A DNA stretch of 40,179 bases from Gammaproteobacteria bacterium (lineage in GTDB: Bacteria; Pseudomonadota; Gammaproteobacteria; Steroidobacterales; GCA-2729495). The stretch's first letter is position 1, and every line of letters begins with the position of its first letter. The translations under genes and the position numbers were made by a program. The notes below the pieces were generated by a model. It saw only the letters and a program-made list of their open reading frames with translations, searched no databases and was not told the DNA's origin. Location of the stretch: the NCBI GenBank assembly GCA_024277915.1, contig JAJRUG010000096.1:1-40179 (forward strand), given 5' to 3'. Positions 1 through 8,605 of this stretch are shown here, one piece after another.

Positions 1-3000
1 CATGATGCCGCGATCAATGTCATGCGGCGCATATTGCAGGCTTCGGGTGCCGAGGTGATTCATCTTGCCCATAACCGCCCGGTGCATGAGGTTGTTGAAG
101 CTGCTCTGCAGGAGGATGTGCAGGCAATTGCGGTGAGTTCTTACCAGGGTGGGCATACCGAGTATTTCAAATACATGATCGATATGTTGCGCGAGCACAA
201 TGCCGGCCATATTAGTGTGTTTGGTGGTGGCGGCGGTGTCATCGTGCCCGAAGAGATCGACGAGTTGCAGCGTTACGGCGTAGCAAGGATTTTCTCTCCT
301 GAAGATGGTCAGCAGCTGGGGCTGCAGGGGATGATCGATGAGATGTTGTCCCGGTGCCGGTTCCATGATGATGCCGGGCAAGCATCTGCCGGCCCGGATT
401 TGATCGATCGATGCATTTCCGGAGACCGGGTCGCTCTGGCTGAAACCATTACCGCACTTGAAAACGGTTTTCTGGATGAGCAGCAGCGCAAACAGCTGAC
501 TACGAAATCTGTCGATCGGTGTGTGCCGGTACTGGGTATCACAGGTACGGGTGGCGCCGGCAAGTCTTCGCTGACTGATGAGCTTATTCGCCGCTTGCGA
601 CTGGACTCAGGGGATAAATTGAGTATAGCTATTCTGGCGATCGACCCGAGCCGGAGACGAACTGGTGGTGCTTTGCTCGGCGACCGGATTCGCATGAATA
701 GTATTTCTGCCGAACATATTTACATGCGTTCCATTGCAACCCGTGCATCACAGGCAGAAGTTCCTGAATATATGGCGGAGATCATTGCGGCAGTCAGGTT
801 ATCGGGATTTGACCTGATCATCGTTGAGACTCCGGGTATTGGTCAGGGTGATGCCGGAATTGTACCGATGTCGGATATTTCGCTGTACGTCATGACACCC
901 GACTTTGGTGCGGCCAGCCAGCTGGAAAAAATCGAAATGCTGGATTTTGCGGACATGGTCGCGATCAACAAGTTTGACCGGCGCGGTGCGGATGATGCCC
1001 GGCGTGATGTTGCCAAACAGGTAATGAGAAACCTTGAAGCGTTTGGTTCTGATGCAGATGATATGCCGGTGTTTGGTACCATCGCATCACGATTTAACGA
1101 CGACGGCGTGACGGCACTCTATCAAGGCTTGCTTCCGTTGCTCATCGGCAAGGGGTTACATCCTTTTGAGCGGCGTTTGCCCGAGGTATCGGTCAGAGCT
1201 TCGACGCATCGAACGGCAATTGTGCCACCGGACAGGCAGCGGTACCTGGCTGATATTGCTGCTTCGGTCAGGGGCTATCGACAGACTGCACTGGAGCAGG
1301 CGGGGCTGGCGAGAGAACACCAGCAATTGCAGGAAGCCGGTCGCATGCTTGACGAATCAGGCAAGTCCAGCGAATCGGTAGCCCAGCTAGCTGATGAACG
1401 GGTCGCGAGAATGGATCCTCGGGCGAAACGCTTGCTTGATCGATGGCCCGATATGCAGCTTCAGTACTCGGCTGACGAGTTTTCTGCCGAGTACCGGGGT
1501 CGGACTGTCAGTACGGAGTTATATAAAACGAGTTTGTCGGGCAGCCGGATCCCGCGAGTTGCATTACCCAAATACACTGATCATGGCGATTTGCTGCAGT
1601 GGTTGTTGCTGGAGAACCTGCCGGGGTACTTCCCCTATACCGCAGGGGTATTTCCTTTCAAACGTGAAGGGGAAGATCCCACCAGAATGTTTGCCGGCGA
1701 GGGTGATCCATTCCGGACCAACAAGAGATTCAGGAAGCTTTCCGCGCACTCGCAGGCCAAGCGCCTGTCAACTGCTTTTGATTCGGTCACGCTGTACGGG
1801 TTTGATCCCGATGAGCGACCCGATATCTTCGGGAAGATCGGCAATGCAGGCGTTTCTATTGCGACCCAGGACGATATGAATGCGCTGTTCGACGGGTTTG
1901 ATTTGTGTGAGCCGGGAATGTCCGTTTCCATGACCATCAATGGGCCGGCTCCGACGATACTTGCGATGTTTTTTAACACCGCGATTGATCAACAGCTCGA
2001 AAAATTTAAAAAAGAACATGGCCAGGCACCGACCGCGAAACAGCAGTCTGAAATCCGGGACGAGACACTGCGAAAGGTTCGCGGCACTGTACAGGCAGAT
2101 ATTCTCAAGGAAGATCAAGGGCAAAATACCTGTATTTTCTCAACCGAATTCAGTCTCAAGGTGATGGGGGATATCCAGCAGTTTTTCCGTGACAAACAGG
2201 TACAGAATTTCTATTCGGTTTCGATCTCCGGCTATCATATTGCCGAGGCGGGTGCGAATCCGCTGTCGCAACTGGCGTTTACCCTGGCAAATGGCTTTAC
2301 CTACATCGAGGCTTATCTTGCGCGTGGCATGCAAATTGATGAATTTGCACCTAATCTGTCTTTCTTTTTTTCCAATGGGCTGGATCCCGAATACGCTGTA
2401 CTCGGCAGAGTGGCCCGGCGCATCTGGGCTACAGCATTGCGTTTTCGATACGGGGCAAATGCGCAAAGTCAGCGCCTGAAATATCATTGTCAGACTTCCG
2501 GGCGTTCCTTGCATGCGCAGGAAATCGACTTCAACGATATTCGTACGACATTGCAGGCGTTGATAGCGATTAATGATAATTGCAACAGCTTGCATACCAA
2601 TTCCTATGACGAGGCCATTACAACGCCGAGTGAATCTTCGGTCAGAAGAGCCATCGCGATTCAAATGATTATCAACAAGGAATGGGGGCTGTCGAAAAAC
2701 GAAAACCAGAATCAGGGCTCATTCATCATCGAGGAATTGACTGATCTGGTCGAGGAAGCAGTGCTCAGGGAATTTGACAGGATTTCAGATCGGGGTGGCG
2801 TTCTCGGTGCGATGGAAACCGGCTATCAGCGTGGCAGGATTCAGGATGAGTCATTATTCTATGAAAAGAAAAAGCATGACGGCAGTTTGCCTATCATCGG
2901 TGTGAATACATTTCTTGGCTCTGGCGAGGAGCAGCCGCAGGAGTTAGAACTGGCGCGCTCCACACCAGAGGAAAAAACGAGTCAGTTACACCGTTTGCGT

Positions 3001-3177
3001 GAATTCAAGCAGCGAAACAGCGAAGAGTCCGCCAAAGCCCTGCAGCGTTTGACCCAGGTCGCACTGGATGACGGAAATATTTTCACAGAACTGATGAGCA
3101 CCGTTCGCCACTGCTCCTTAGGCCAGATAACCCAAGCATTTTTCGAAGTTGGCGGAGAGTACCGGCGAACGATGTAG
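1..3177 (+). CDS. icmF: Fused isobutyryl-CoA mutase IcmF, 5' end outside the window
   Basis: Adenosylcobalamin-dependent mutase interconverting isobutyryl-CoA and n-butyryl-CoA, fused to its own G-protein chaperone. The frame is open from base 1 (H-D-A-A-I-N-V before the first Met at 22), and this stretch resembles the family's cobalamin-binding DGHDAAIN segment, so the true start lies upstream and perhaps 30-40 residues are missing. Domain order fits IcmF: B12-binding Rossmann domain (to about base 350, with a GGGG turn near 227), MeaB-like GTPase with the P-loop GTGGAGKSS (near bases 544-570) and NKFD (near 967), a linker, then the mutase TIM barrel (from about 1480) containing GVFPFKRE and RMFAGEG. 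The MeaB-type insertion separates IcmF from ordinary methylmalonyl-CoA mutases. It stops 22 bp from a convergent gene. Substrate preference (isobutyryl- versus pivalyl- or isovaleryl-CoA) cannot be read here. Confidence 0.93.
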   Translation, partial: HDAAINVMRRILQASGAEVIHLAHNRPVHEVVEAALQEDVQAIAVSSYQGGHTEYFKYMIDMLREHNAGHISVFGGGGGVIVPEEIDELQRYGVARIFSPEDGQQLGLQGMIDEMLSRCRFHDDAGQASAGPDLIDRCISGDRVALAETITALENGFLDEQQRKQLTTKSVDRCVPVLGITGTGGAGKSSLTDELIRRLRLDSGDKLSIAILAIDPSRRRTGGALLGDRIRMNSISAEHIYMRSIATRASQAEVPEYMAEIIAAVRLSGFDLIIVETPGIGQGDAGIVPMSDISLYVMTPDFGAASQLEKIEMLDFADMVAINKFDRRGADDARRDVAKQVMRNLEAFGSDADDMPVFGTIASRFNDDGVTALYQGLLPLLIGKGLHPFERRLPEVSVRASTHRTAIVPPDRQRYLADIAASVRGYRQTALEQAGLAREHQQLQEAGRMLDESGKSSESVAQLADERVARMDPRAKRLLDRWPDMQLQYSADEFSAEYRGRTVSTELYKTSLSGSRIPRVALPKYTDHGDLLQWLLLENLPGYFPYTAGVFPFKREGEDPTRMFAGEGDPFRTNKRFRKLSAHSQAKRLSTAFDSVTLYGFDPDERPDIFGKIGNAGVSIATQDDMNALFDGFDLCEPGMSVSMTINGPAPTILAMFFNTAIDQQLEKFKKEHGQAPTAKQQSEIRDETLRKVRGTVQADILKEDQGQNTCIFSTEFSLKVMGDIQQFFRDKQVQNFYSVSISGYHIAEAGANPLSQLAFTLANGFTYIEAYLARGMQIDEFAPNLSFFFSNGLDPEYAVLGRVARRIWATALRFRYGANAQSQRLKYHCQTSGRSLHAQEIDFNDIRTTLQALIAINDNCNSLHTNSYDEAITTPSESSVRRAIAIQMIINKEWGLSKNENQNQGSFIIEELTDLVEEAVLREFDRISDRGGVLGAMETGYQRGRIQDESLFYEKKKHDGSLPIIGVNTFLGSGEEQPQELELARSTPEEKTSQLHRLREFKQRNSEESAKALQRLTQVALDDGNIFTELMSTVRHCSLGQITQAFFEVGGEYRRTM

Positions 3178-3199
3178 GGGTCGGATCCCCATGTCCGCC

Positions 3200-4585
3200 C
3201 TACTTGTAGTTAAATGGTTCGGTCATTTTGCCGTTGATTTTGGCAATACGGCCAGACTTCAATACGAAGTTGATGTTGTGCATTACCGAGATATTGTCCA
3301 GGGGGCTGGCGTCGACAGCAATAATGTCGGCGAGTTTGCCGGCTTCGATGGTGCCGACTTCTTCAGCGATGCCAAATAGTGTAGCGGTCGAGATCGTGGC
3401 AGCGTACAGGGCATCCATTTCGGTCATGCCGAACCTGACCATCATGTCGAATTCTTTGGCGTTTGTGCCGTGATCAAAAGTACCAGCATCAGTACCGAAT
3501 GCGATGTTGACGCCGGCTGCATAGGCACGCTCAAATGCCTGGCCTTTGGCCCGGATTCGTTCGGATTCTGAATCCTTGATGTTGAAAATAGGGGGCGGCA
3601 GGCTCGCCGAGAGCGTTGGCACCAGGTAAGTGCCCGCCTTTTTCATCATTTTGATTGTTTCATCATCCGGGAGAAAGCCGTGCTCGATAGAATCGACACC
3701 GGCCCGAACAGCTTCCTTAATGGCTTCCGCTGTATAGGCATGGGTGGTGGCTTTCATACCCAGCATATGGGCAGTTGACACAATCGCATGGATTTCATCG
3801 GAAGTGAGCTGTCGCGTGAGTTCAGTGTTCGAACCAAATCCACCAGTAGACGTAAACTTGATGAGATCTGCGCCGACCTTGAACTGGTAACGAACCGCTC
3901 GCCGGCATTCATATGGGCCATCGCATACTCCGTTGACCAGGCGGGCTGTCGGGTCGCCGGAATCTTCAATCGGGGATCCATCGCCGTGTCCACCGGTTAC
4001 CGCCAGTGAAGAACCGGAAGCGAGTATGCGCGGGCCAATCATGCGGCCGGCATTGATCGCATTTCTTACAGCGAACACTGATTGATCATCAGAGCCGACG
4101 TCACGGACGGTAGTAAAACCGGCCGACAGTGTGACCCGGGAATACTCGACCGCATTTAATGCAGCCTTGGCGGGATCCGTTCCCTGCCAGGTGCCGCGTT
4201 GAGCCCGGCTGCGGCTGAAACTGGGTTGACTGCTGAGGTGTACATGAGCATCCATCAGTCCCGGCAGCACAAATCGATCAGCGAGATCAACTATTTGAAT
4301 ATTGGCCACGTCGACGCCATCAACGGTTTCCTGGTAGCCGTCTGTTACTTCCAGCACCTTGTCATTCTTGACAACGATGGTTACCTGCGTCCGGGGATCG
4401 TCTCCGGGTACGGCCAGCAGTGTGCCTGCATGTATCAGCACATACTGATCAGGTGGAGCCGGTTTTCCACGGCCGAACGGGCTCTGAGCCAGGCTCGAAG
4501 ATGAGCCGATACCGGCCAGCATCGCGACGAAAAGGGTAGCGAGCAGCAGAGAGGATTTTCCGGGCACTGTGTGCAGTATTTTCAT
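3200..4585 (-). CDS. Exported metal-dependent amidohydrolase (imidazolonepropionase/prolidase-like)
   Basis: A 461-residue secreted amidohydrolase-superfamily enzyme. The N-terminus is a signal peptide (K2, hydrophobic stretch about 12-27, cleavage probably after SLA-Q near 34). The TIM-barrel metal ligands are visible in order: H114-V-H116, candidate carboxylated K243 in LIKFTSTGG, H282 in THAY, H302 in IEHG and D366 in FGTDAG. The family includes periplasmic or secreted dipeptidases (Xaa-Pro, Xaa-Arg) and imidazolonepropionase-like hydrolases; the substrate is not determinable. The start has GAGG nine bases upstream. It lies downstream of the TolB-like gene on the same strand, but a good intrinsic terminator separates them, so it probably has its own promoter as well. 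Confidence 0.87.
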   Translation of the reverse strand: MKILHTVPGKSSLLLATLFVAMLAGIGSSSSLAQSPFGRGKPAPPDQYVLIHAGTLLAVPGDDPRTQVTIVVKNDKVLEVTDGYQETVDGVDVANIQIVDLADRFVLPGLMDAHVHLSSQPSFSRSRAQRGTWQGTDPAKAALNAVEYSRVTLSAGFTTVRDVGSDDQSVFAVRNAINAGRMIGPRILASGSSLAVTGGHGDGSPIEDSGDPTARLVNGVCDGPYECRRAVRYQFKVGADLIKFTSTGGFGSNTELTRQLTSDEIHAIVSTAHMLGMKATTHAYTAEAIKEAVRAGVDSIEHGFLPDDETIKMMKKAGTYLVPTLSASLPPPIFNIKDSESERIRAKGQAFERAYAAGVNIAFGTDAGTFDHGTNAKEFDMMVRFGMTEMDALYAATISTATLFGIAEEVGTIEAGKLADIIAVDASPLDNISVMHNINFVLKSGRIAKINGKMTEPFNYK

Positions 4586-4659
4586 GATTGCAGGCCTCGA
4601 TTGAAATAGTTTGTTGTCAGGGCTCGATGCCGATCATCGAACCCGCGTGAGTTCGATGT

Positions 4660-4702
4660 AAAAAACCCTGTCGGCGCCGAATCGGTTGATCTGGCGCCGA
4701 CA
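4660..4702 (-). terminator. Intrinsic terminator after the TolB-like gene
   Basis: On the minus strand a 10-bp perfect stem (TGTCGGCGCC paired with GGCGCCGACA) is followed by GGG and six T. It lies about 70 bp past the stop of the gene ending at 4772 and should end most of its transcripts before the amidohydrolase gene. Confidence 0.8.
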
Positions 4703-4771
4703 AGTTTACTTTATTTCTGTGAGGAATTGTCACCGCAAACTACCGGTTTCAGTTGCTCGTTTTCTTCCGTG

Positions 4772-5926
4772 CTAGTCCAGAGGATAGGGATCCATCGGTG
4801 CCTCGATTCCCGGAACACCGTCGAAGTTTTCAGGCCCGAGGTTCAATGAAGACACATCCATGACATAGGTATAAAGACCGGACATGAAACGCGGGCCTTC
4901 GCTTCTTGCGAACAGCATTTTTGTTCCATCGGGCGAGATGGCGGGGAAGCCGTCAAAACTGTCGTTGAATGTCAATCGTACCGGATCACCGCCCTCAAGG
5001 CTGCCGATGAAAACTTCCCAGTTGTTGTTCTCGATAGACTTGACGAATACGAAATGTTTTCCATCAGGTGCGGGGTACGGAGCCCAGTTCATGTCCTGAT
5101 CAAAGGTTCGCTGAATACGCTCGCCTGTTTCGGTATTGATCGTCCAGATGGTCATCGGAGTCGGGCTGATTTTCCCGTATTCACTGGCACGCCAGGCGCG
5201 GGTCAGAATCGTCTTGCTGTCGTTGAAATAAAACGGAGCGCCTTCCTGCCAGTCGTCGGTGAAGGTGAGTTGCTCTTCGTCCGAACCATCAACACGCATT
5301 CTCCACAGATCCATTTTGCCGTCGATCTGGCGGCCAAACACAACCCATTCGCCATCGGGCGAAATAGAGACTTCGGCTTCATAGTATTCATTGTCGGTCA
5401 GGCGCACGACATTGCCGCCGTCAAGATCCGCAATATAAAGCTCTGCACCTTGAGGGTAGTCTGTCGAACTTGACCAGTTGCCAATGGGCATGTCCATATT
5501 GTCGCGGGTGGAAGTGTAGGCCAGACGCTTCCCGTCAGGCAGGAAATACGAACAGGCATCCTGGCCACGATCGTTAATACGACGGATATTTTCGCCGGTA
5601 TCAGTAAATGTATAGGTCAGTGCACCAGTAGTCTTGCCTTCATGGTTCAATGCATCGGGATCATTGGTCTGGGCGATCACATGCAAGTTGTCTGGCGCAT
5701 AGTAGGCCTCAGCGGCTTTAGGGATATTCGGGATTTTTCGAATCGGTAACTCTTTGGACTCAACCGCTGCTGGTGCTGCATCTCCGCTGGCTGCAGATGT
5801 CATGTCGACATCATCCTGTGCGATGACGCTGCCGGACACTGAATAGAATAACCCGCCGGCAATAACAGATGAGGTCAGGGCAAGGCCCAATACCCGGTGG
5901 GTTGAAAAGAAAGATGAACGTTTCAT
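4772..5926 (-). CDS. Exported TolB-like beta-propeller (PD40 repeat) protein
   Basis: A 384-residue secreted or periplasmic beta-propeller. The start at 5926 is preferred over an in-frame one 13 codons upstream because TAGGAG stands about 10 bases before it and the protein then opens with a normal signal peptide (KRSS..., hydrophobic core, cleavage near VIA-QDD). Several WD40-like/PD40 blades are recognisable by their S-P-D-G turns, for example ISPDGEWVVFGRQ, PDGKHFVFVK and ISPDGTKMLFARSEG. Such propellers are usually non-catalytic binding platforms. Its neighbour is an exported amidohydrolase; in some bacteria a TolB-like propeller and an amidohydrolase are fused in one polypeptide, so a functional pairing is plausible. 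There is no Pal/TolA context, so this is not the cell-division TolB. Confidence 0.82.
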   Translation of the reverse strand: MKRSSFFSTHRVLGLALTSSVIAGGLFYSVSGSVIAQDDVDMTSAASGDAAPAAVESKELPIRKIPNIPKAAEAYYAPDNLHVIAQTNDPDALNHEGKTTGALTYTFTDTGENIRRINDRGQDACSYFLPDGKRLAYTSTRDNMDMPIGNWSSSTDYPQGAELYIADLDGGNVVRLTDNEYYEAEVSISPDGEWVVFGRQIDGKMDLWRMRVDGSDEEQLTFTDDWQEGAPFYFNDSKTILTRAWRASEYGKISPTPMTIWTINTETGERIQRTFDQDMNWAPYPAPDGKHFVFVKSIENNNWEVFIGSLEGGDPVRLTFNDSFDGFPAISPDGTKMLFARSEGPRFMSGLYTYVMDVSSLNLGPENFDGVPGIEAPMDPYPLD

Positions 5927-6532
5927 TATCGATTTTCTCCTAAATGACAAATTGGGCGAAATCATAGGTGGATTCGCCGGAAAATTGATTCTAATTTATA
6001 GCCCGTTACACTCGCCGGGGCGGGAAACGATACTATATTATCAGAATAATTTCGAAGGGATTACCAATATTAATCCGATATATAGAAAATGATCGCTTCT
6101 TCAGCTCCCCCTGATCCTTCGTTGGTTGTTTCATTATTACCGGCTTGAGTACCCGGTTTTTAGTATTTTCCTATCGAGCCGGTGAGGGAATCGTACGCGA
6201 ACCCTCATCTTCATCTTTCAGGGCGCGCGAGTCAAACGCCAGGCCCTGATCTTCCAATGTTTTGATTTTTTTATGGAACGTCGTGCCATGGAGATCCGGG
6301 GCCGGCAGCAACTCATCAGCAAGGGTTGGTGGAACTTTCGGAGGCATTCTGCAGGGGTCAACATAATGGATTATGCCGGACAGGCAGGGAATTCGGGCTG
6401 TAATTGATCCACGTCAATTGGTGTTGCCGGATCCTTGGATAGACTGAAAAAACGAAAAGTAAATCAATAGCTGGTTCTGGAGCGAAGTTGCAAGGCTTTG
6501 TCTCCACCTTATATTGCAAAGAGGGATTTATC
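5927..6532. other. 606-bp intergenic region between divergent genes
   Basis: An AT-rich stretch (about 5990-6090) lies next to the TolB-like gene and should hold its promoter. The middle contains one protein-like small ORF on the minus strand (6171-6347). At about 6140-6165 a short plus-strand hairpin (ACCGG, 9-nt loop, CCGGT then TTTT) resembles a weak terminator but has no plus-strand gene ahead of it. The last 180 bp should hold the promoter of the Rieske gene; no clear -35/-10 pair stands out. Confidence 0.5.
6171..6347 (-). CDS. Candidate small protein, 58 residues, unknown
   Basis: An uninterrupted ATG-to-TAG ORF of 58 codons, oriented like the TolB-like gene. The product is hydrophilic and charged (begins MPPKVPPTLADELL, contains KKIKTLEDQG and KDEDEG) and has no signal peptide or membrane segment. 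Its composition looks like a coding sequence rather than random frame, but there is no clear ribosome-binding site before the ATG and I recognise no family. It may be a gene remnant. Confidence 0.33.
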   Translation of the reverse strand: MPPKVPPTLADELLPAPDLHGTTFHKKIKTLEDQGLAFDSRALKDEDEGSRTIPSPAR

Positions 6533-7681
6533 ATGTTTATCAATTTCTGGTATGTGGCTGCGCAGAGTTCAGAGATTACTTTTGGTGCAGATCGGCCGAT
6601 GAAAGTGCAAATGCTGGGCCAGAATTTTGCACTATGGCGAGACACCAAAGGTGATGTTCAGTGCGTCAGTGATGTATGCAGTCATCGCAGCGGCGCATTA
6701 GGTGATGGCCGTATTCGTGGCAACTGTCTGGAGTGCCCTTATCATGGCTGGACATTCGACGGCAACGGTAACTGTACTCGTATTCCATCGCTTGGGCCCG
6801 ACGCCAAGATTCCGGATCGTACCCGAATTGATGCCTATCCGGTCGAAGAAAAATATGGGCTGATTCATGTGTTTCTTGGTGATTTGTCCGAGGAGGAACG
6901 CCCACCCATTATTGACATTCCGGAATGCGACGATCCCGGATGGCGTGCGATTGTCTATTCGGATGTCTGGAAAATCGACTACAAGCGTTCTGTTGAAAAC
7001 ACTATTGATCCTGCTCATAACGAGTTTACCCACCCCACGCATGGTTTTCTCGGGATGAGGGAAGACTACAAGACCGAGGATTTCGATCTGATTGACGAGG
7101 AGTGGGGCACCGGGCTCAGAAACCGGATGTTTGCACCGATACTGGCCAACGAGGCTATGCGTGAAGCTTCAGGCAAGCAGGAGGGTACATGGATCAATGG
7201 TGGCATTGGCACCTTCGGCCCGCATTGCACCTGGACACATATCGATGTGAATGAAAAATTCCAGATGCACAATTTCCTGTTGCACACGCCTATTCACGAG
7301 ACTCTGGATCGCTGGTATCTGGTGGCAACGCGCAGCGCCATGCTGGATTCAAGATATGACCAGACCATTGCAGAGCGAAGTGTCTATATTGCCGGCCAGG
7401 ATAAGTACGTGCTGGAACCGCTCCATCCAAAATTGACACCGCGCACTGCGAAGCACGAATTTCTGGTGCCGGCCGACAAAGCCATTGCGCGCTATCGTGA
7501 GTATTGTGCAGATTGGGAAGCAAGGGGCTGGCGTATTGACGTTGATCAGCTGCGAGCTGACCGTGATCGCATTGCTTACACAATTCCGAGTCCGGCTCGA
7601 AAAGAAAAGAAAGGCTGGGTACTTCCTGCAGTGCCTTTATTGCCAGGGAAAGAAGCCAAGCTTGAAAAGGCAGCCGGTTAG
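6533..7681 (+). CDS. Rieske [2Fe-2S] ring-hydroxylating oxygenase, alpha-type subunit
   Basis: A 382-residue Rieske non-heme iron oxygenase. The start at 6533 has AGAGG eight bases upstream. The N-terminal Rieske ligands are C49-x-H51 and C68-x2-H71 (CSHRSG and CPYHGW). The C-terminal mononuclear iron site is N156-x2-D159-x2-H162-x4-H167 (ENTIDPAHNEFTH). The domain order is that of single-component oxygenase subunits such as vanillate O-demethylase or pheophorbide a oxygenase-like enzymes, which hydroxylate or demethylate aromatic or cyclic substrates with electrons from a reductase. No reductase, ferredoxin or beta subunit gene lies next to it, so the partner is elsewhere. It has its own strong terminator downstream. 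The substrate is unknown. Confidence 0.88.
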   Translation: MFINFWYVAAQSSEITFGADRPMKVQMLGQNFALWRDTKGDVQCVSDVCSHRSGALGDGRIRGNCLECPYHGWTFDGNGNCTRIPSLGPDAKIPDRTRIDAYPVEEKYGLIHVFLGDLSEEERPPIIDIPECDDPGWRAIVYSDVWKIDYKRSVENTIDPAHNEFTHPTHGFLGMREDYKTEDFDLIDEEWGTGLRNRMFAPILANEAMREASGKQEGTWINGGIGTFGPHCTWTHIDVNEKFQMHNFLLHTPIHETLDRWYLVATRSAMLDSRYDQTIAERSVYIAGQDKYVLEPLHPKLTPRTAKHEFLVPADKAIARYREYCADWEARGWRIDVDQLRADRDRIAYTIPSPARKEKKGWVLPAVPLLPGKEAKLEKAAG

Positions 7682-7738
7682 ATAGTTCGACTAGTCCGGA
7701 CAAGTTCCCGGAGAATATGGCCGGGGCAGATAAATTCA

Positions 7739-7769
7739 GGGGCAGATAAATTTATCTGCCCCTTTTTTT
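7739..7769 (+). terminator. Strong intrinsic terminator of the Rieske gene
   Basis: A perfect 12-bp palindromic stem (GGGGCAGATAAA with its complement) is followed by seven T. The first 14 bases of the left arm (GGGGCAGATAAATT) are also present as a direct copy at 7723-7736, so an alternative hairpin using the upstream copy is possible. It lies about 60 bp after the stop codon. Confidence 0.9.
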
Positions 7770-7819
7770 GTCGCTGATTTATAATTTTATTTTGAAGTGT
7801 TCCAGCGGAGGGCAGGCAG

Positions 7820-8548
7820 ATGACCGGAACAAGTGGTAATAGAACTCGTCCCGTATCCCATACTGCTTCTGCAGGGCTGGAAAATCTCGAACTGCAGGTT
7901 GCCGCAGGATTTGGAAAAGTAGAAAAAGGCGAAATAGTTGAGCTGAACAGTGCGGGTGTCGATGCGCGTTTTCCCCGGGAACGATCCCCGGTGCTGGCTG
8001 TTGGAGAGATTTTGCAGCTTGCATTTCGCTGGTGTGATCAGCAATTCGAGTCGCTGGATATTGAGGCCCAGGTCATGGCGCGACATGATGATGAGCACAG
8101 TGTGCGATACAGGTTCAGTTTTCAGGAACTGCCGGGTCTTGGTCACGAGGCATTGAACCGGTTATTTAACCGGCGTGGTGCGTACCGGGCCAGAACAGAA
8201 CCAGGAGAAGTCGTTGATGTACAACTCTGGGCGCATCAGCGGGTGCCCAGAGAGTCGCTGATCAGCGCCAGACTGACAGACATTTCGGTGCTTGGCATGG
8301 GGTTGACGGCACAGCTGGAACAGGATGCTATTTTGAAAAGTCACAGCCTGGTTGATGTGTCATTCAAGTTGCCGGGCATGTCGAATCGGCAGACAGTGTC
8401 CGCAAGAATTGTAGAACGTGAACTGCGCGGGGACTCCATTCATTACGGAATGCAGTTCAGTGACAGCCTGGTTCAGGCCCTGGCTTCACACCAGGATGAA
8501 ATCTCGGCCTACATCAGCAGGCGCGAACAAGAAGATATTGAGCAGTAG
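7820..8548 (+). CDS. PilZ domain protein, probable c-di-GMP effector
   Basis: A 242-residue cytoplasmic protein with no membrane segment. GGAGG lies eight bases before the ATG. The C-terminal half (about residues 115-225) is a PilZ domain: an arginine-rich NRRGAYRAR segment, then DISVLGMG matching the (D/N)xSxxG c-di-GMP motif, then a closing YGMQF strand. The N-terminal half (about 25-105) has a weaker copy-like pattern (VELNSAGV, RYRFSFQEL), as in the YcgR-type N-domain or a degenerate PilZ. The Arg-rich motif plus DxSxxG suggests real c-di-GMP binding. The output partner, for example flagellar brake, pilus or polysaccharide synthase, is not indicated by neighbours. Confidence 0.8.
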   Translation: MTGTSGNRTRPVSHTASAGLENLELQVAAGFGKVEKGEIVELNSAGVDARFPRERSPVLAVGEILQLAFRWCDQQFESLDIEAQVMARHDDEHSVRYRFSFQELPGLGHEALNRLFNRRGAYRARTEPGEVVDVQLWAHQRVPRESLISARLTDISVLGMGLTAQLEQDAILKSHSLVDVSFKLPGMSNRQTVSARIVERELRGDSIHYGMQFSDSLVQALASHQDEISAYISRREQEDIEQ

Positions 8549-8605
8549 CTGCCTGAGCGCAGTCCTCTGAAAGCTGATCCCAACAGCTTCTGCTAGACTG
8601 CGGTC

